Shown: positions 18,384-27,475, counted from the first letter of the stretch. The stretch: 64,000 nt of DNA from Marinimicrobium agarilyticum DSM 16975 (GCF_000423345.1 NZ_AUHU01000009.1:1-64000); one strand, 5' to 3'. A program made the numbers and translations. The notes: a model not told the origin generated them from the sequence alone.

Positions 18384-19196
18384 TTAACGCTGACAGTCCA
18401 CGCAATACACCGTGGTGCGGTTGTTCATGCGGATTTCCTTGAGCGCTTTGCCGCATTGCTTGCAGGGCAGTGTGCCCCGACCGTAAACCATCAGCTGCTG
18501 TTTAAAATAGCCGGGCTGGCCATCGCTGCCAACAAAGTCCCGCAAGGTGGTGCCGCCCTGTTCGATGGAGCGCTGTAGCACAAAGCGGATATTGTCCACC
18601 AACAGTTCGTACTGCTTACGGGTCACGGTGCCGGCTTTTCGAATCGGTTTAATGCCGGACAAATAGAGGGCTTCGTTCGCGTAGATGTTGCCCACCCCGA
18701 CCACGGTTTTGCTGTCCATCAGGAACTGTTTGATGGGGGCGGTGCGTTTGCGGCTGCGTTTGAACAGGTATTCCGCGGTGAATGCCTCGCTGAGTGGCTC
18801 CGGCCCCAGATGCGCCAAGAGCGAATGCGCGAGCGGGTCCCCCTCGACCCAGAGCATGCAGCCGAAGCGGCGCGGGTCGTAGTAGCGCAGAATGGTGTTG
18901 CCGAAGGCAATGTCGACGTGGTCGTGAAAGCGCGGCGGTTCCTCGGGCTTGACGATGCGCAGGCTGCCGGACATGCCGAGGTGTATCAATAAATTGCCGT
19001 TACCGAACCGCAGAAGAAGATATTTCCCACGGCGCTGGATGTCGAGCAATTGTCGCCCGAGGATGGTGTCGGTCAGGGTGTCGGGGATGGGCCAGCGCAG
19101 GCTGGGCTGGCGGATGTCGACTCCGGTGACTTTGCGGCGTTCGATGTGGGGGGCGATACCGCGCCGGGTGGTTTCGACTTCGGGTAGTTCGGGCAT
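18384..19196 (-). CDS. mutM: Formamidopyrimidine-DNA glycosylase
   Basis: 270 residues, the normal Fpg length. It begins MPELPEVETTRRGI, so after Met removal the catalytic Pro and Glu are in place. The H2TH region (GVGNIYANEALY) and a C-terminal zinc finger (CKQCGK ... YCVDCQR) are present. The enzyme excises 8-oxoguanine and ring-opened purines and cleaves the AP site. The ATG has no strong ribosome-binding site; the gene lies 50 bp downstream of phoR. Confidence 0.97.
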   Translation of the reverse strand: MPELPEVETTRRGIAPHIERRKVTGVDIRQPSLRWPIPDTLTDTILGRQLLDIQRRGKYLLLRFGNGNLLIHLGMSGSLRIVKPEEPPRFHDHVDIAFGNTILRYYDPRRFGCMLWVEGDPLAHSLLAHLGPEPLSEAFTAEYLFKRSRKRTAPIKQFLMDSKTVVGVGNIYANEALYLSGIKPIRKAGTVTRKQYELLVDNIRFVLQRSIEQGGTTLRDFVGSDGQPGYFKQQLMVYGRGTLPCKQCGKALKEIRMNNRTTVYCVDCQR

Positions 19197-19246
19197 AGGG
19201 GGTTTTGGGGCCTGTGTTGCTGAGCCCGAACTATATCATGGAAGCG

Positions 19247-20539
19247 TTACTTATCTGAGGGCGTCTGGGTGAAGACGCAGGTGAAGATGCTACCTACGCC
19301 CATCTCGCTGCTGATCTGGAGTTCGCCGTCGTGGCGGAGGAGGACGTGTTTGACGATGGCCAGGCCCAGCCCCGTGCCGCCGGTGCCGCTGTTGCGGCTT
19401 TGTTCGACGCGGTAGAAGCGCTGGGTCAGGTGCGGGATATGCTTACTGTCAAAACCCGGGCCGTTGTCACGGACCGAAAAGAAAACCTGGCCGTGAGCCT
19501 GCCACAGACGCATGGCGATTTTGCCATCAGCAGGGGTGTACTTGACCGCGTTGGTGACCAGGTTTGAAAACGCACTGTGCAACTCCTTTTCACTACCCAG
19601 CAACTCCAATTCTTTGGATTCGCACTCCAAAGTGATCTCCTGATTTTTTTCGCCGCTGAGTGCCTGGGCTTCCGACTTGATGCTTAACAGCAACGGCTCC
19701 AGCTTGACCGGTTTGTGGTTGTAGCCGGACTCGGTGGTTTCGAGCCTGGAGAGGGTGATCAGGTCATTGATCAGCAGCGACATCCGTTTGGATTGCTGTT
19801 GCATCTGGTTGAGTGCCCGCTTCCACGGCGGACTCAAGTCGGCGCCGCTGTCGGACAGGGTTTCCAGGTAGCCGCTGATGACGGTGAGCGGGGTGCGCAA
19901 TTCGTGGCTGACGTTGGCGACGAAGTCCTGGCGCATCTGCTCCAGCTTGTGCAGCTGGGTCACGTCGCGCACCACGATCAAACGCTCGTTGCGACCAAAG
20001 CGGGTGATCTGGAACTGCAGCTGTTTGGCGGTGAAACGGGGCGAGGGAATTTCCAGCGGTTCACCGTAGTTGCCCTCTTCAAAATAATTCACGAAGCGCG
20101 GGTGGCGGATGAAGTTGATGACCGACTTGCCTTGATCACTACTATGGAAGCCGAGCAGGCGTTGGGCCGATGGGTTCCACCAGTCGAGGCAGCCGCGCCA
20201 GTCGAGAACGATCACCCCGTCGCGCAGGGCGGAGCTGGTTTCCTGGACCCGGTTGATGACCGCCTGCAGGCTGTTTTTTTCCTGCATTTGTCGGCGCTGG
20301 AGGTGGTAGATGTTGTCGAACAGGTCGCCCCAGATGCCGCTGGACTCCGGCGGGGGCTCGTCGTTCATGTGCAACAGCCATTTGTTGAGACGGCGAATCT
20401 GCCAGACCATCCAGGCGACATAAAGGCCGCTGCCGGCCAGTAACGCCCAGACGACGTGGTCGAACCAAAGCCCGACCAGCGCACAAACGGAAAGCAGAAT
20501 CAGCAAACGTCGGAGTTCGACGCTAAACCCACGAAGCAA
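19247..20539 (-). CDS. phoR: Phosphate-regulon sensor histidine kinase
   Basis: 430 residues, starting at a TTG (20539) with GAGG 9 nt upstream. Two N-terminal hydrophobic helices anchor it without a large periplasmic domain, as in PhoR. A PAS domain (ALRDGVIVLDWRGCLDWWNP) follows, then the HisKA domain with the phospho-accepting His near residue 211 (NVSHELRTPL), and a HATPase domain (NLVTNAVKYTP, DNGPGFD, GTGGTGLGLAIV). It phosphorylates and dephosphorylates PhoB in response to phosphate transport. phoB lies directly upstream. Confidence 0.95.
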   Translation of the reverse strand: MLRGFSVELRRLLILLSVCALVGLWFDHVVWALLAGSGLYVAWMVWQIRRLNKWLLHMNDEPPPESSGIWGDLFDNIYHLQRRQMQEKNSLQAVINRVQETSSALRDGVIVLDWRGCLDWWNPSAQRLLGFHSSDQGKSVINFIRHPRFVNYFEEGNYGEPLEIPSPRFTAKQLQFQITRFGRNERLIVVRDVTQLHKLEQMRQDFVANVSHELRTPLTVISGYLETLSDSGADLSPPWKRALNQMQQQSKRMSLLINDLITLSRLETTESGYNHKPVKLEPLLLSIKSEAQALSGEKNQEITLECESKELELLGSEKELHSAFSNLVTNAVKYTPADGKIAMRLWQAHGQVFFSVRDNGPGFDSKHIPHLTQRFYRVEQSRNSGTGGTGLGLAIVKHVLLRHDGELQISSEMGVGSIFTCVFTQTPSDK

Positions 20540-20595
20540 AATAACCGGCCTCTTTGCGGCGTCGGTGTGCCGACCCCGCGCCTAAAAACGAATTC

Positions 20596-20625
20596 GTGCC
20601 CCTACCGGCCTGCAATGCCGGGCAC
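20596..20625. repeat. Bulged palindrome in the phoB-phoR gap
   Basis: Inside the 92 bp between phoB and phoR, GTGCC...CCGGC pairs with GCCGG-GCAC around a 7-nt loop, with a small bulge on one side. REP-like appearance. It could tune phoR expression relative to phoB or stabilise phoB mRNA; this is inference. Confidence 0.45.
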
Positions 20626-20631
20626 GGGTTT

Positions 20632-21327
20632 TCAGCCCGCCTGGACGGAAAACCGGTAGCCGGTTCCGCGAACGGTCTGCACCAGATTTTCGTGATCATC
20701 CACGGCGAGAGCTTTGCGCAGCCGACGGATATGAACATCCACCGTGCGCTCTTCCACATAAACATTGCCGCCCCAGACGTGGTCCAACAGCTGGCTTCGA
20801 GTATAGGCTCTTTCCTGGTGGGTTAGGAAGAACTCCAGCAGGCGATATTCCGTCGGCCCCATATCCACCGGGCGGTTGTTGATGGTGACCCGGTGACTTC
20901 CCGGGTCCAGGCACAGCCCCTGTACCCGGATGGGATTACCGTTGACCTGTGGGTCGGCCCGACGCAATACCGCTTTGAGGCGTGCCACCAGCTCACGGGG
21001 GGAGAAGGGTTTGGTGATGTAGTCATCGGCCCCGACCTCCAGGCCCTGGACTTTGTTGTCTTCCTCGCCCTTGGCGGTGAGCATGATGATGGGCACTTCC
21101 GCCGTCGACTCCTCGCGTTTGAGTCGGCGGGCCAGCTCGATGCCGCTGGTGCCGGGCATCATCCAGTCCAGCAAAACCAGATCGGGTCGCTCGTCGACGG
21201 TCAGCTCCAGTGCTTCCTGGGCATTGCTGGCCTCAATGCATTCGTAATCGGCCATTTCCAGCGCGACTCGCAACATATCGCGGATCGCGGCCTCGTCGTC
21301 AACTATCAGAATCCTGCGCCCTGCCAT
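20632..21327 (-). CDS. phoB: Phosphate-regulon response regulator
   Basis: 231 residues. Receiver domain 1-120 with acidic pair Asp10/Asp11, phosphorylation site Asp54 (LVLLDWMMPG) and conserved Lys (TKPFSPREL). OmpR-type winged-helix domain in the C-terminal half (YRLLEFFLTHQERAYTRSQLL ... RTVDVHIRRLRKAL). ATG at 21327 with AGG about 7 nt upstream. Binds Pho boxes as the partner of PhoR; a candidate Pho box lies 100 bp upstream of its own start. Confidence 0.97.
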   Translation of the reverse strand: MAGRRILIVDDEAAIRDMLRVALEMADYECIEASNAQEALELTVDERPDLVLLDWMMPGTSGIELARRLKREESTAEVPIIMLTAKGEEDNKVQGLEVGADDYITKPFSPRELVARLKAVLRRADPQVNGNPIRVQGLCLDPGSHRVTINNRPVDMGPTEYRLLEFFLTHQERAYTRSQLLDHVWGGNVYVEERTVDVHIRRLRKALAVDDHENLVQTVRGTGYRFSVQAG

Positions 21328-21426
21328 AATACCTGCCTGTCATCAGTCGTCGATCGGGACGAGGCAAAACGCCGACGTCCCAAGGCTGAGAATCAACCTT
21401 TGCGCCAGCGTATTTAATAAACTCAG

Positions 21427-21445
21427 TGTTACACAATTATGACAA
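21427..21445 (-). promoter_or_regulatory. Candidate Pho box upstream of phoB
   Basis: On the minus strand TTGTCATAATTGTGTAACA resembles the E. coli Pho box (two TGTCA-type half-sites 11 nt apart), followed by an AT-rich TATTAA about 12 nt further that could act as -10. A second TGTCATAATT lies 40 bp upstream, overlapping the ubiA stop. It fits phoBR autoregulation. Confidence 0.55.
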
Positions 21446-21476
21446 AAGCGGAATTCAGGCGGAATGAACCAAAGAA

Positions 21477-22373
21477 TTATGACAAAGCGAGGTCAAGGAC
21501 GATGCCCACAAAGACGGCGAAGCCTACCCAGTTGTTGTTCAAGAAGGCCTTAAAGCAGGGGGCCCGTTCGCGGTAACGAATCAGATATTGATGGTAAACG
21601 AAGAGCCCCGCAGCCACCGCCAGCCCCAGGTGATACCAGAGCCCCAGCTCAAAACGCCCTCCCACCATCAGCAGCGCGTAGAGCGTCAACGCCTGGAGCA
21701 CGCCGATCATCACCCGGTCCATATCGCCGAACAGCACCGCCGTGGATTTGATGCCGATTTTCAGGTCGTCGTCCCGGTCCACTATGGCGTAGAGGGTGTC
21801 ATACACCACGGTCCAGAGTATCGCGGCGGTGTACACCAGCCACACATCGGTGCCCAGGGAGCCCCGCTGGGCCGAGAAGGCCATGGGAATGGCCCAGCCA
21901 AACGCCGCCCCCAACACCACCTGGGGCAAGTGGGTGTAGCGCTTCATAAAGGGGTAGCAGAAGGCGAGCGCAACGGCGCCCAAGGACAGCAAGACCGTGA
22001 ACCGGTCGGTGAGCAGCACCAACCCGAACGCCACCAGACACAGGGCGACGAACAGGGTCAAGGCTTCCCGCTCGCTGACCTCCCCGGTGGCCATGGGGCG
22101 GGCCTGGGTGCGTTTGACGTGACCATCGAGATGACGGTCGGCATAGTCGTTGATCACGCAGCCGGCCGAGCGCATGACAAATACGCCCAGAATAAAGATG
22201 ATCAGCAAGTCCCAGTCGGGAATCCCCCCGGCCGCCAGCCATAGCGCCCACAGCGTGGGCCACAGCAACAGCAGGGTGCCGATAGGGCGGTTCATCCGGG
22301 TCAGCCGCCAATAGGCGGAGAGCCGGTTGCGCCAGTCGATCGAAGAACGGGACACTGAAGACTTGGGGCTCAT
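21477..22373 (-). CDS. ubiA: 4-hydroxybenzoate polyprenyltransferase
   Basis: 298 residues from ATG 22373, which overlaps the ubiC stop (ATGA). It is a polytopic membrane protein with the first Asp-rich motif [15 protein letters not shown] and the second [16 protein letters not shown], which bind Mg-prenyl diphosphate. It attaches the polyprenyl chain to 4-hydroxybenzoate, the second step of ubiquinone synthesis, directly after UbiC. The longer in-frame extension to 22463 lies within ubiC and is not used. Confidence 0.96.
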   Translation of the reverse strand: MSPKSSVSRSSIDWRNRLSAYWRLTRMNRPIGTLLLLWPTLWALWLAAGGIPDWDLLIIFILGVFVMRSAGCVINDYADRHLDGHVKRTQARPMATGEVSEREALTLFVALCLVAFGLVLLTDRFTVLLSLGAVALAFCYPFMKRYTHLPQVVLGAAFGWAIPMAFSAQRGSLGTDVWLVYTAAILWTVVYDTLYAIVDRDDDLKIGIKSTAVLFGDMDRVMIGVLQALTLYALLMVGGRFELGLWYHLGLAVAAGLFVYHQYLIRYRERAPCFKAFLNNNWVGFAVFVGIVLDLALS

Positions 22374-22984
22374 GGGTTCAACCGTTGTACGAAATCGGGC
22401 AAAAACACCTCGCTGACCAGCAGCGGGCGACGATCCAGCCGGAATACCGAGCGCCTGCCCCACAGGGGCCTGCCACCCTGGAGGGCCTCGGGCACATAGC
22501 CACAGCGTGGACTGAGCTCAGCCACTTCCAGGGGCTCGCGCTCCAGATCCGGCTGGCGAAACAGGAAGCCACCCAGAGGCCGGGTATCCAGCAGGCGCAG
22601 TTGGCGCAGGCGCCCTTTCAGACTGCTGATGGGCAACAGGCTGCGGGCGAACACCCATGGCTCATCACACCCCCAGAGCACCACTTCGCGCACCAGCGCC
22701 CAGCGACCGGAGGCCATTCCCAGAACCCGGCCCTCGGTCTGATAGGGGCGGGCCAGCCCCTGAGACAGAACCTGGACGCGGAACCGGCCCTGGCTGCGCG
22801 CCCTGAGCGCGGCGGTCAGGGAGCCCTGGTCCAACAGCCAGGGCCCCAGCGCGGCCGGCCAGGGCGCGGGGGAGCGGGCTCCCGCCCAGTGCCAGCGCGG
22901 CTCACGCCGGTCCGGAAAGCGGGCGGTTTCACCGCCGCTGGATGCTCGATGCAGGGCTTGAAGCAGCGGTTGGTCCTGAGTCAA
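22370..22984 (-). CDS. ubiC: Chorismate pyruvate-lyase
   Basis: It makes 4-hydroxybenzoate from chorismate. The TTG at 22984 is preferred because AGGAGG ends 4 nt before it; an upstream GTG at 23032 would add 16 residues without a site. The resulting 204 residues exceed E. coli UbiC (165). Recognisable parts: [40 protein letters not shown] and the C-terminal [20 protein letters not shown], which matches the UbiC active-site Arg/Glu region. Translationally coupled to ubiA. Confidence 0.9.
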   Translation of the reverse strand: MTQDQPLLQALHRASSGGETARFPDRREPRWHWAGARSPAPWPAALGPWLLDQGSLTAALRARSQGRFRVQVLSQGLARPYQTEGRVLGMASGRWALVREVVLWGCDEPWVFARSLLPISSLKGRLRQLRLLDTRPLGGFLFRQPDLEREPLEVAELSPRCGYVPEALQGGRPLWGRRSVFRLDRRPLLVSEVFLPDFVQRLNP

Positions 22985-23155
22985 AACACCTCCTCTGGGG
23001 CTCGAAACCGGGTGCCGACGACTCTCAGGCACCGAGGGCCGCTATTCTAACAGCTTCCTTTCCCGATGCAGGCCATCGGCAAGCGGCTTTACCCAACCGC
23101 CCCGGGTTGCTTTAATGGCTCCTTTTGGCCAACAACACCGATAAAAGAGCTTCCT

Positions 23156-24421
23156 ATGAGCCTGACCAAACGCATTCTGCTCGCCATGGTTCTGGGCGTC
23201 GCCACCGGCGTCCTGATTCATCTGATCGCCCCCTCTGAGGAGCATTTCCTGCGCGCCTGGCTGGCCCGGGGGCTGTTCGATGGCATCGGGCAGGTGTTCG
23301 TCCGCTCGCTGACGCTGTTGGTCGTGCCCCTGGTATTCGTTTCTCTGGTGTGCGGCAGCGCCGCGCTCGGTGGACACAGTCGCATGGGAGCCATGGCCGG
23401 TAAGACGATAGGGTTATACTTGGCCACCACGGCAGTGGCTATCACCCTCGCCCTGGGCATTGGCCAACTGGTGAAACCCGGTGAGGGTATCGACATGCCC
23501 GGAGAGGTGGAGAACTTCTCGCCCACCGACAACCCTTCGATCAAAGACACGCTGGTGAACATTTTCCCCAGTAACCCGGTGGAGGCAATGGCCGAAGGCA
23601 ATATGCTGCAGATCATTGTGTTCGCCCTGCTACTGGGCCTGGCCATTTCCCAAAGCGACCACAAAGCCTCCCACTACATGCAGGAGTTTTTCAATCACCT
23701 GAATACGGTGATTCTGAAGTTGGTCATGATCCTGATGCATTTGGCTCCCTACGGTGTGTTCTGTCTCCTGGCCAAGTTGTTTGCCAACCTGGGTTGGCAA
23801 GCGATTGCCGACTTGGCGCTTTATTTCTTCACTCTGTTATTCGTGCTGCTATTGCACGGGTTAGGCACCTATTCCCTGCTGCTCAAGTCGTTCACCCGCC
23901 TAAGCCCGACCACCTTTTTTCGCAAGATGTGGTCGGTCATGGTCTTTGGTTTCAGCACCGCATCGAGCAACGCCACAATTCCGGTAACACTGCGCACCGT
24001 GGAGAAGGACCTGGGCGTGGACAACCGCGTAGCCTCTTTCACCGTCCCACTGGGCGCGACCATCAATATGGATGGCACGGCGATCATGCAGGGGGTGGCG
24101 ACGGCGTTTATCGCGCAGGTGTATGGGATTGATATCAGTCTGAGCGGTTATCTGATGGTGGTGCTGACGGCGACACTGGCGTCGATCGGTACCGCCGGGG
24201 TGCCCGGTGTGGGGATGATTACTTTGGCGATGGTGCTCAAGCAAGCGGGTCTTCCGGTGGAGGGTGTGGCGTTGATTATCGGTGTGGATCGTCTGTTGGA
24301 TATGGTTCGCACGGCGGTGAATGTGACCGGGGATGCGATGGTGTCGACGATTGTGGCCAATAGCGAGGGGATGCTGGATCGCAAGCAGTTTGAGCGGCCT
24401 TTGGAGTCTGATAACACGTAG
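23156..24421 (+). CDS. Dicarboxylate/amino acid:cation symporter (DAACS family)
   Basis: 421 residues from the ATG at 23156. Multiple hydrophobic helices plus the family landmarks: a Ser-rich reentrant loop (FSTASSNATIPVTL) and the substrate/cation region (GATINMDGTAIMQGV ... GTAGVPGVGMITLAMVL ... DRLLDMVRTAVNVTGDA). It moves glutamate, aspartate or C4-dicarboxylates with Na+ or H+ across the inner membrane; the exact substrate cannot be told from sequence. Divergent from ubiC, followed by a hairpin-repeat region. Confidence 0.92.
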   Translation: MSLTKRILLAMVLGVATGVLIHLIAPSEEHFLRAWLARGLFDGIGQVFVRSLTLLVVPLVFVSLVCGSAALGGHSRMGAMAGKTIGLYLATTAVAITLALGIGQLVKPGEGIDMPGEVENFSPTDNPSIKDTLVNIFPSNPVEAMAEGNMLQIIVFALLLGLAISQSDHKASHYMQEFFNHLNTVILKLVMILMHLAPYGVFCLLAKLFANLGWQAIADLALYFFTLLFVLLLHGLGTYSLLLKSFTRLSPTTFFRKMWSVMVFGFSTASSNATIPVTLRTVEKDLGVDNRVASFTVPLGATINMDGTAIMQGVATAFIAQVYGIDISLSGYLMVVLTATLASIGTAGVPGVGMITLAMVLKQAGLPVEGVALIIGVDRLLDMVRTAVNVTGDAMVSTIVANSEGMLDRKQFERPLESDNT

Positions 24422-24469
24422 GGCTGGTAAGCCGCAGGCGCACCTGCCATGGGGGTTAGAGCCAAGTCC

Positions 24470-24581
24470 GGCCCAAGGTGGGGTACACCCGTTGTAGACC
24501 CGCCGTGAACCCATCCATGGGGGCTTCTCATCGGCATCCATGCCTCAGAGAGTCTACAACGGGTGTACCCCACCTTGGGCC
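24470..24581 (+). repeat. Hairpin element 1 (forward orientation)
   Basis: Perfect 30-bp inverted arms (24470-24499 and 24552-24581) enclose a 52-bp core containing CCGTGAACCCATCCATGGGG and GGCATCCATGCC, each a mini-hairpin with an internal CC. The core is identical to element 4 at 52.3 kb, while six arm positions differ with compensating changes on the other arm. It lies between convergent genes and could also stop transcription. Confidence 0.9.
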
Positions 24582-24649
24582 TCAGTGCCATCGAATTCAC
24601 TTTTACACGCTTGGGTCAGTTGCTCCCACAGGTCAAAATTGGCGCTGAG

Positions 24650-24758
24650 GTTCGGGGTGAGGTGCACTCTTCCCGGACCGTGGAGCGCGGGACACGCGAT
24701 TCGAGCCTACAGGGACGTATTTACGGCGTGTCCGGGAAGAGTGCACCTCACCCCGAAC
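24650..24758 (-). repeat. Hairpin element 2 (reverse orientation)
   Basis: Perfect 29-bp inverted arms (24650-24678 and 24730-24758) around a 51-bp core. On the minus strand the core begins CGCCGTAAATACGTCCCTG and aligns with the core of element 1, so it is the same family in inverted orientation. The core mini-hairpins are TAC/GTA and CGCG/CGCG. Confidence 0.9.
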
Positions 24759-24788
24759 CGGACCCATTAACTCCGCACTATGGGAGTA

Positions 24789-25211
24789 TCAATCGAACCA
24801 GGCGCGGACTTTGTCGGGGAGGGGGCGGGATTTGCCGTCGGCGCCGACCCAGACGACTTTTGAATGGGCTTCCGCGCAGGGTTTGTTTGGCTCCTCCTCG
24901 GTGAACATCCGGAAATACGCCATAAAACTCGAACGGCCCGGGTCCACCGCGTAGCAGTCGAGCCGCATCGTCGCGGGGTAGACCACTGGGCGCAGGAAAG
25001 TGCAGCCCACCGTAATCACCACCGGGTAACTCTCAGGCGTCATTTTCACGCCAGCGGCGGACAACCACAGAAAGCGGGCCTCCTCGCAATAGCGCAGATA
25101 AAGCGTATTGTTCAGATGCCCCAGGGCGTCCATATCGCCCCAGCGCATGGGGATCTCGCATTGAAAATGCGGTTCTTCCGGCAGCTCCGGCCGTTGGCTC
25201 GGGTCCGTCAC
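24789..25211 (-). CDS. Acyl-CoA thioesterase, YbgC/4-hydroxybenzoyl-CoA thioesterase-like
   Basis: 140 residues with a single hotdog fold. The motif MRWGDMDALGHLNNTLYLRYCEEAR has the catalytic Asp and the HxNN pattern of the family. It starts at GTG 25211, overlapping the stop of the upstream hydratase-family gene by 4 bp (GTGA), so the two are translationally coupled. It hydrolyses some acyl-CoA thioester in the cytoplasm; substrate unknown. Confidence 0.88.
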   Translation of the reverse strand: MTDPSQRPELPEEPHFQCEIPMRWGDMDALGHLNNTLYLRYCEEARFLWLSAAGVKMTPESYPVVITVGCTFLRPVVYPATMRLDCYAVDPGRSSFMAYFRMFTEEEPNKPCAEAHSKVVWVGADGKSRPLPDKVRAWFD

Positions 25212-25984
25212 GACTGAATCCTCGCTTTGAATGACACACTCAACTCGCCGAGCTCCCCGAACAACACCCGCACCGGTTCTTCCAGCGGCGCTTCCAATAC
25301 GCCGGCGTAAGAGCCGGTAATCACGAATTCACCGGCCTTGATTCCCTCGCCCCGCTCGCGCAGAAAGTTGACCAGCCAGTACAGCGGGGCTCGGGGATGG
25401 GTGTTGGGGTGGCGGCCCTGATGGACCTCCGGCGCGGCGCTGCGGGTGCTCAGGGTGATCGTGAGTTCACTCGCCTCCCGGGCCATGTCCGGGTCCACCT
25501 CTGGGCCGACGAACAGACCCTGGTTGAGCAGGCCATCCGCCAGCATTTCGGGGAACTCCGCCGCGGCGGGATCGGAGTAGCGGCTGTGGATCAGCTCCAG
25601 CACCAGATGGGTGTGAGCAACGGCCTCATCCACCTCTTCTTGGGTGTAAGGTTCGGCGCGAGCGGGAAGATCTCGGCCCAAGACAAAGGCCAACTCGGGT
25701 TCAATGCGGGCGTGGCCCTCGGGGGCCCAGACCGACACGGGGGCCTCCCGGTGGATGTCCTGATGGTGGATGGGTGCCACCACCAGACGGTCCGGCGGCG
25801 GCTGCAAACATTTCCAGCCGCCAATACTCGCGCCCAGATCGCGCGTGACTTCACTTTGTATCGCCAGTGCGGAATCCAGATCAGCAGGGCGGCAGTCCTC
25901 GGGCAATCGCTCAGCCTGGACACCGCTGCGGCGCCTCTCTGCCAGAATGCGGGCCGCCTTGGCGACCCCGGGCGGGTTCAACAT
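25208..25984 (-). CDS. 2-keto-4-pentenoate hydratase / fumarylacetoacetate hydrolase family protein
   Basis: 258 residues, ATG 25984. The domain shows the FAH-family pattern IEPELAFVLGRDLP, VAHTHLVLELIHSRYSD, and APLYWLVNFLRERGEGIKAGEFVITGSYAGV near the C-terminus, as in MhpD-type hydratases. Such enzymes add water to 2-hydroxy-penta-2,4-dienoates in aromatic meta-cleavage, or act as decarboxylases. No other aromatic-catabolism gene is nearby, so the substrate is open. Confidence 0.85.
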   Translation of the reverse strand: MLNPPGVAKAARILAERRRSGVQAERLPEDCRPADLDSALAIQSEVTRDLGASIGGWKCLQPPPDRLVVAPIHHQDIHREAPVSVWAPEGHARIEPELAFVLGRDLPARAEPYTQEEVDEAVAHTHLVLELIHSRYSDPAAAEFPEMLADGLLNQGLFVGPEVDPDMAREASELTITLSTRSAAPEVHQGRHPNTHPRAPLYWLVNFLRERGEGIKAGEFVITGSYAGVLEAPLEEPVRVLFGELGELSVSFKARIQS

Positions 25985-26053
25985 AGCGTCATCTCTCGGG
26001 TGTTCGGGCCACCGTGTTGGTTGGCCCCGCGCTAATGATGGTGGCGACGGTGT

Positions 26054-27475
26054 TTAGCGGGGGCTGAGCTGTAAAGCAATATGATCCAGATCGTCCAGGG
26101 ACTCAATGACGTTGACCACTGTCGCCTCGGCTTTTTCCCGGTCCAGGTGCAGGTCGGCAAGCACCCGCTCAGGAATTTCCAGCTTGGGCCCCAGTCCTAT
26201 TCCCTGCTGCAACAATAATCGCTCCGCAACATAGATCAGCTTGGCGTATTGGTGATGCTGGCCCTGATAATCCGGGTTGCTCTGATGGCGAAGCGCCACC
26301 ACGACCTCCTCCGGCATGGACCAGAGCGACATCAGGGTGCTGGCCAGTTGCTCGCGGGTAATTCCCAACAGGTGGCGCTCGATGGGCTGGTGGGTGCTGT
26401 GGGGGTTGGCCTCGGCCATGCGGCAGTACTGGCTGAAGTGGGGCGGAAACAGTTCGGCCAGAATCAGAAAGCCGAAGTTGTGGAGCAGCCCGGACAGATA
26501 AGCCATCCCAAAGGTCGGCCGCCGCTCGCGCGGGATGGCGGTCACCAACCCCTCGATGGTGGCAGCGGTGTAAACGGATTTCTGCCAGTAACCGAGGTAA
26601 CCCTCGGGGCCGTCTTTGGGCATGGACAGGCTGCGTCCCAGTGCCAGGCCGAGGGCCAGGTTGAGGACCATGTCGAACCCGAGCACACGCACGATGGCAT
26701 CGTGAATGGATTTGATTTTGCCCGGCGCGGAGTAATAGGGCGAGGCCGCCCAGCTGACGACCTGAGCGGCGAGACTGGGGTCGGTTTCGACCACCTGGGC
26801 CAGGTCGCTGATGTCCGCGTTCGGGTCCACCCGCAGGTTGATGATCCGCTGCGCGGTTTCGGACAACGGAGGCAGCTCCAACGTCTCTTCAAGCCGCTGT
26901 TTGATGCGCAACTGAGTGAAGCTGCGCACCGCTCCCATGATCTGTTCTTCGTCCCGCTCGGCATTGATATCCTTCTCCAGGGTATCCAGCGGCGTGGCAA
27001 TATCGCAGATCAGCGCATCTTCCAGGACCTGCTGGAAATCCTCGCGGTTGAGGTGCAGCAGTTGAGCATCGTCGCCGGAGTCGAGCAGCAGGCTCTCCTT
27101 TTTCAGCAACTGCTTGTCTACCAGAGTGGGCAGGCCAGCCAGTTTGGGCAGCGCCGGCACTGACTGCAGGCTGTGGGTATCGCAGAACTGGCGCACCGCG
27201 TCCTGATTGGTGGCCCGCAGCTCCCGGCCCAGCTGGCGATTGACGGCGTTCAGATCAAGCAGGGTGTCGGCGGAAATCACCGCCAGGATGCGTCCTTTCT
27301 CGTCTTCCAGCAGTACCGCTTTGGCGGCGCCGACATTGCGCAGGTGTTGATCGTGCCAGAGGAGTTGATTATTGGCATCCACCGGCGTCAACGCCAGGTC
27401 GTAGTGGATATTTTGGCTGTTCAGCAGAGATTCTACGCTGGAAGGTAGCGGCACGTTTGACTCCTTTTTGTTCAA
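26054..27475 (-). CDS. YbaK-like domain fused to HDOD signalling domain
   Basis: 473 residues. Residues 10-150 resemble the YbaK/ProX aminoacyl-tRNA deacylase fold (AAKAVLLEDEKGRILAVISAD, LPTLVDKQLLKKESLLLDSG, LLHLNREDFQQV). Residues about 195-400 form an HDOD domain (LPPLSETAQRIINLRVDPNA, VETDPSLAAQVVSWAASP, YLSGLLHNFGFLIL). HDOD proteins are non-catalytic relatives of HD phosphohydrolases linked to signalling and stress. No GGDEF or EAL domain is attached. Whether the YbaK part still deacylates tRNA is unknown. Confidence 0.85.
   Translation of the reverse strand: MNKKESNVPLPSSVESLLNSQNIHYDLALTPVDANNQLLWHDQHLRNVGAAKAVLLEDEKGRILAVISADTLLDLNAVNRQLGRELRATNQDAVRQFCDTHSLQSVPALPKLAGLPTLVDKQLLKKESLLLDSGDDAQLLHLNREDFQQVLEDALICDIATPLDTLEKDINAERDEEQIMGAVRSFTQLRIKQRLEETLELPPLSETAQRIINLRVDPNADISDLAQVVETDPSLAAQVVSWAASPYYSAPGKIKSIHDAIVRVLGFDMVLNLALGLALGRSLSMPKDGPEGYLGYWQKSVYTAATIEGLVTAIPRERRPTFGMAYLSGLLHNFGFLILAELFPPHFSQYCRMAEANPHSTHQPIERHLLGITREQLASTLMSLWSMPEEVVVALRHQSNPDYQGQHHQYAKLIYVAERLLLQQGIGLGPKLEIPERVLADLHLDREKAEATVVNVIESLDDLDHIALQLSPR

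Larger units (their letters stand above)
24422..24788. other. Intergenic region between convergent genes, filled by two hairpin elements
   Basis: No coding region seen. It holds hairpin elements 1 and 2 (listed separately) with a 68-bp spacer. The spacer begins with CTCAGTGCC and ends with GGCGCTGAG, which pair with each other. Confidence 0.7.

Noticed and set aside
24679-24729. GATTCGAGCC in hairpin cores as a tRNA T-arm
   Set aside because: Only the short T-loop-like word matches; no acceptor, D or anticodon arm can be drawn.
24470-24758. Hairpin elements as integron attC sites
   Set aside because: They lack the conserved core-site ends (RYYYAAC/GTTRRRY), and here the centre is conserved while the arms vary, the opposite of attC.
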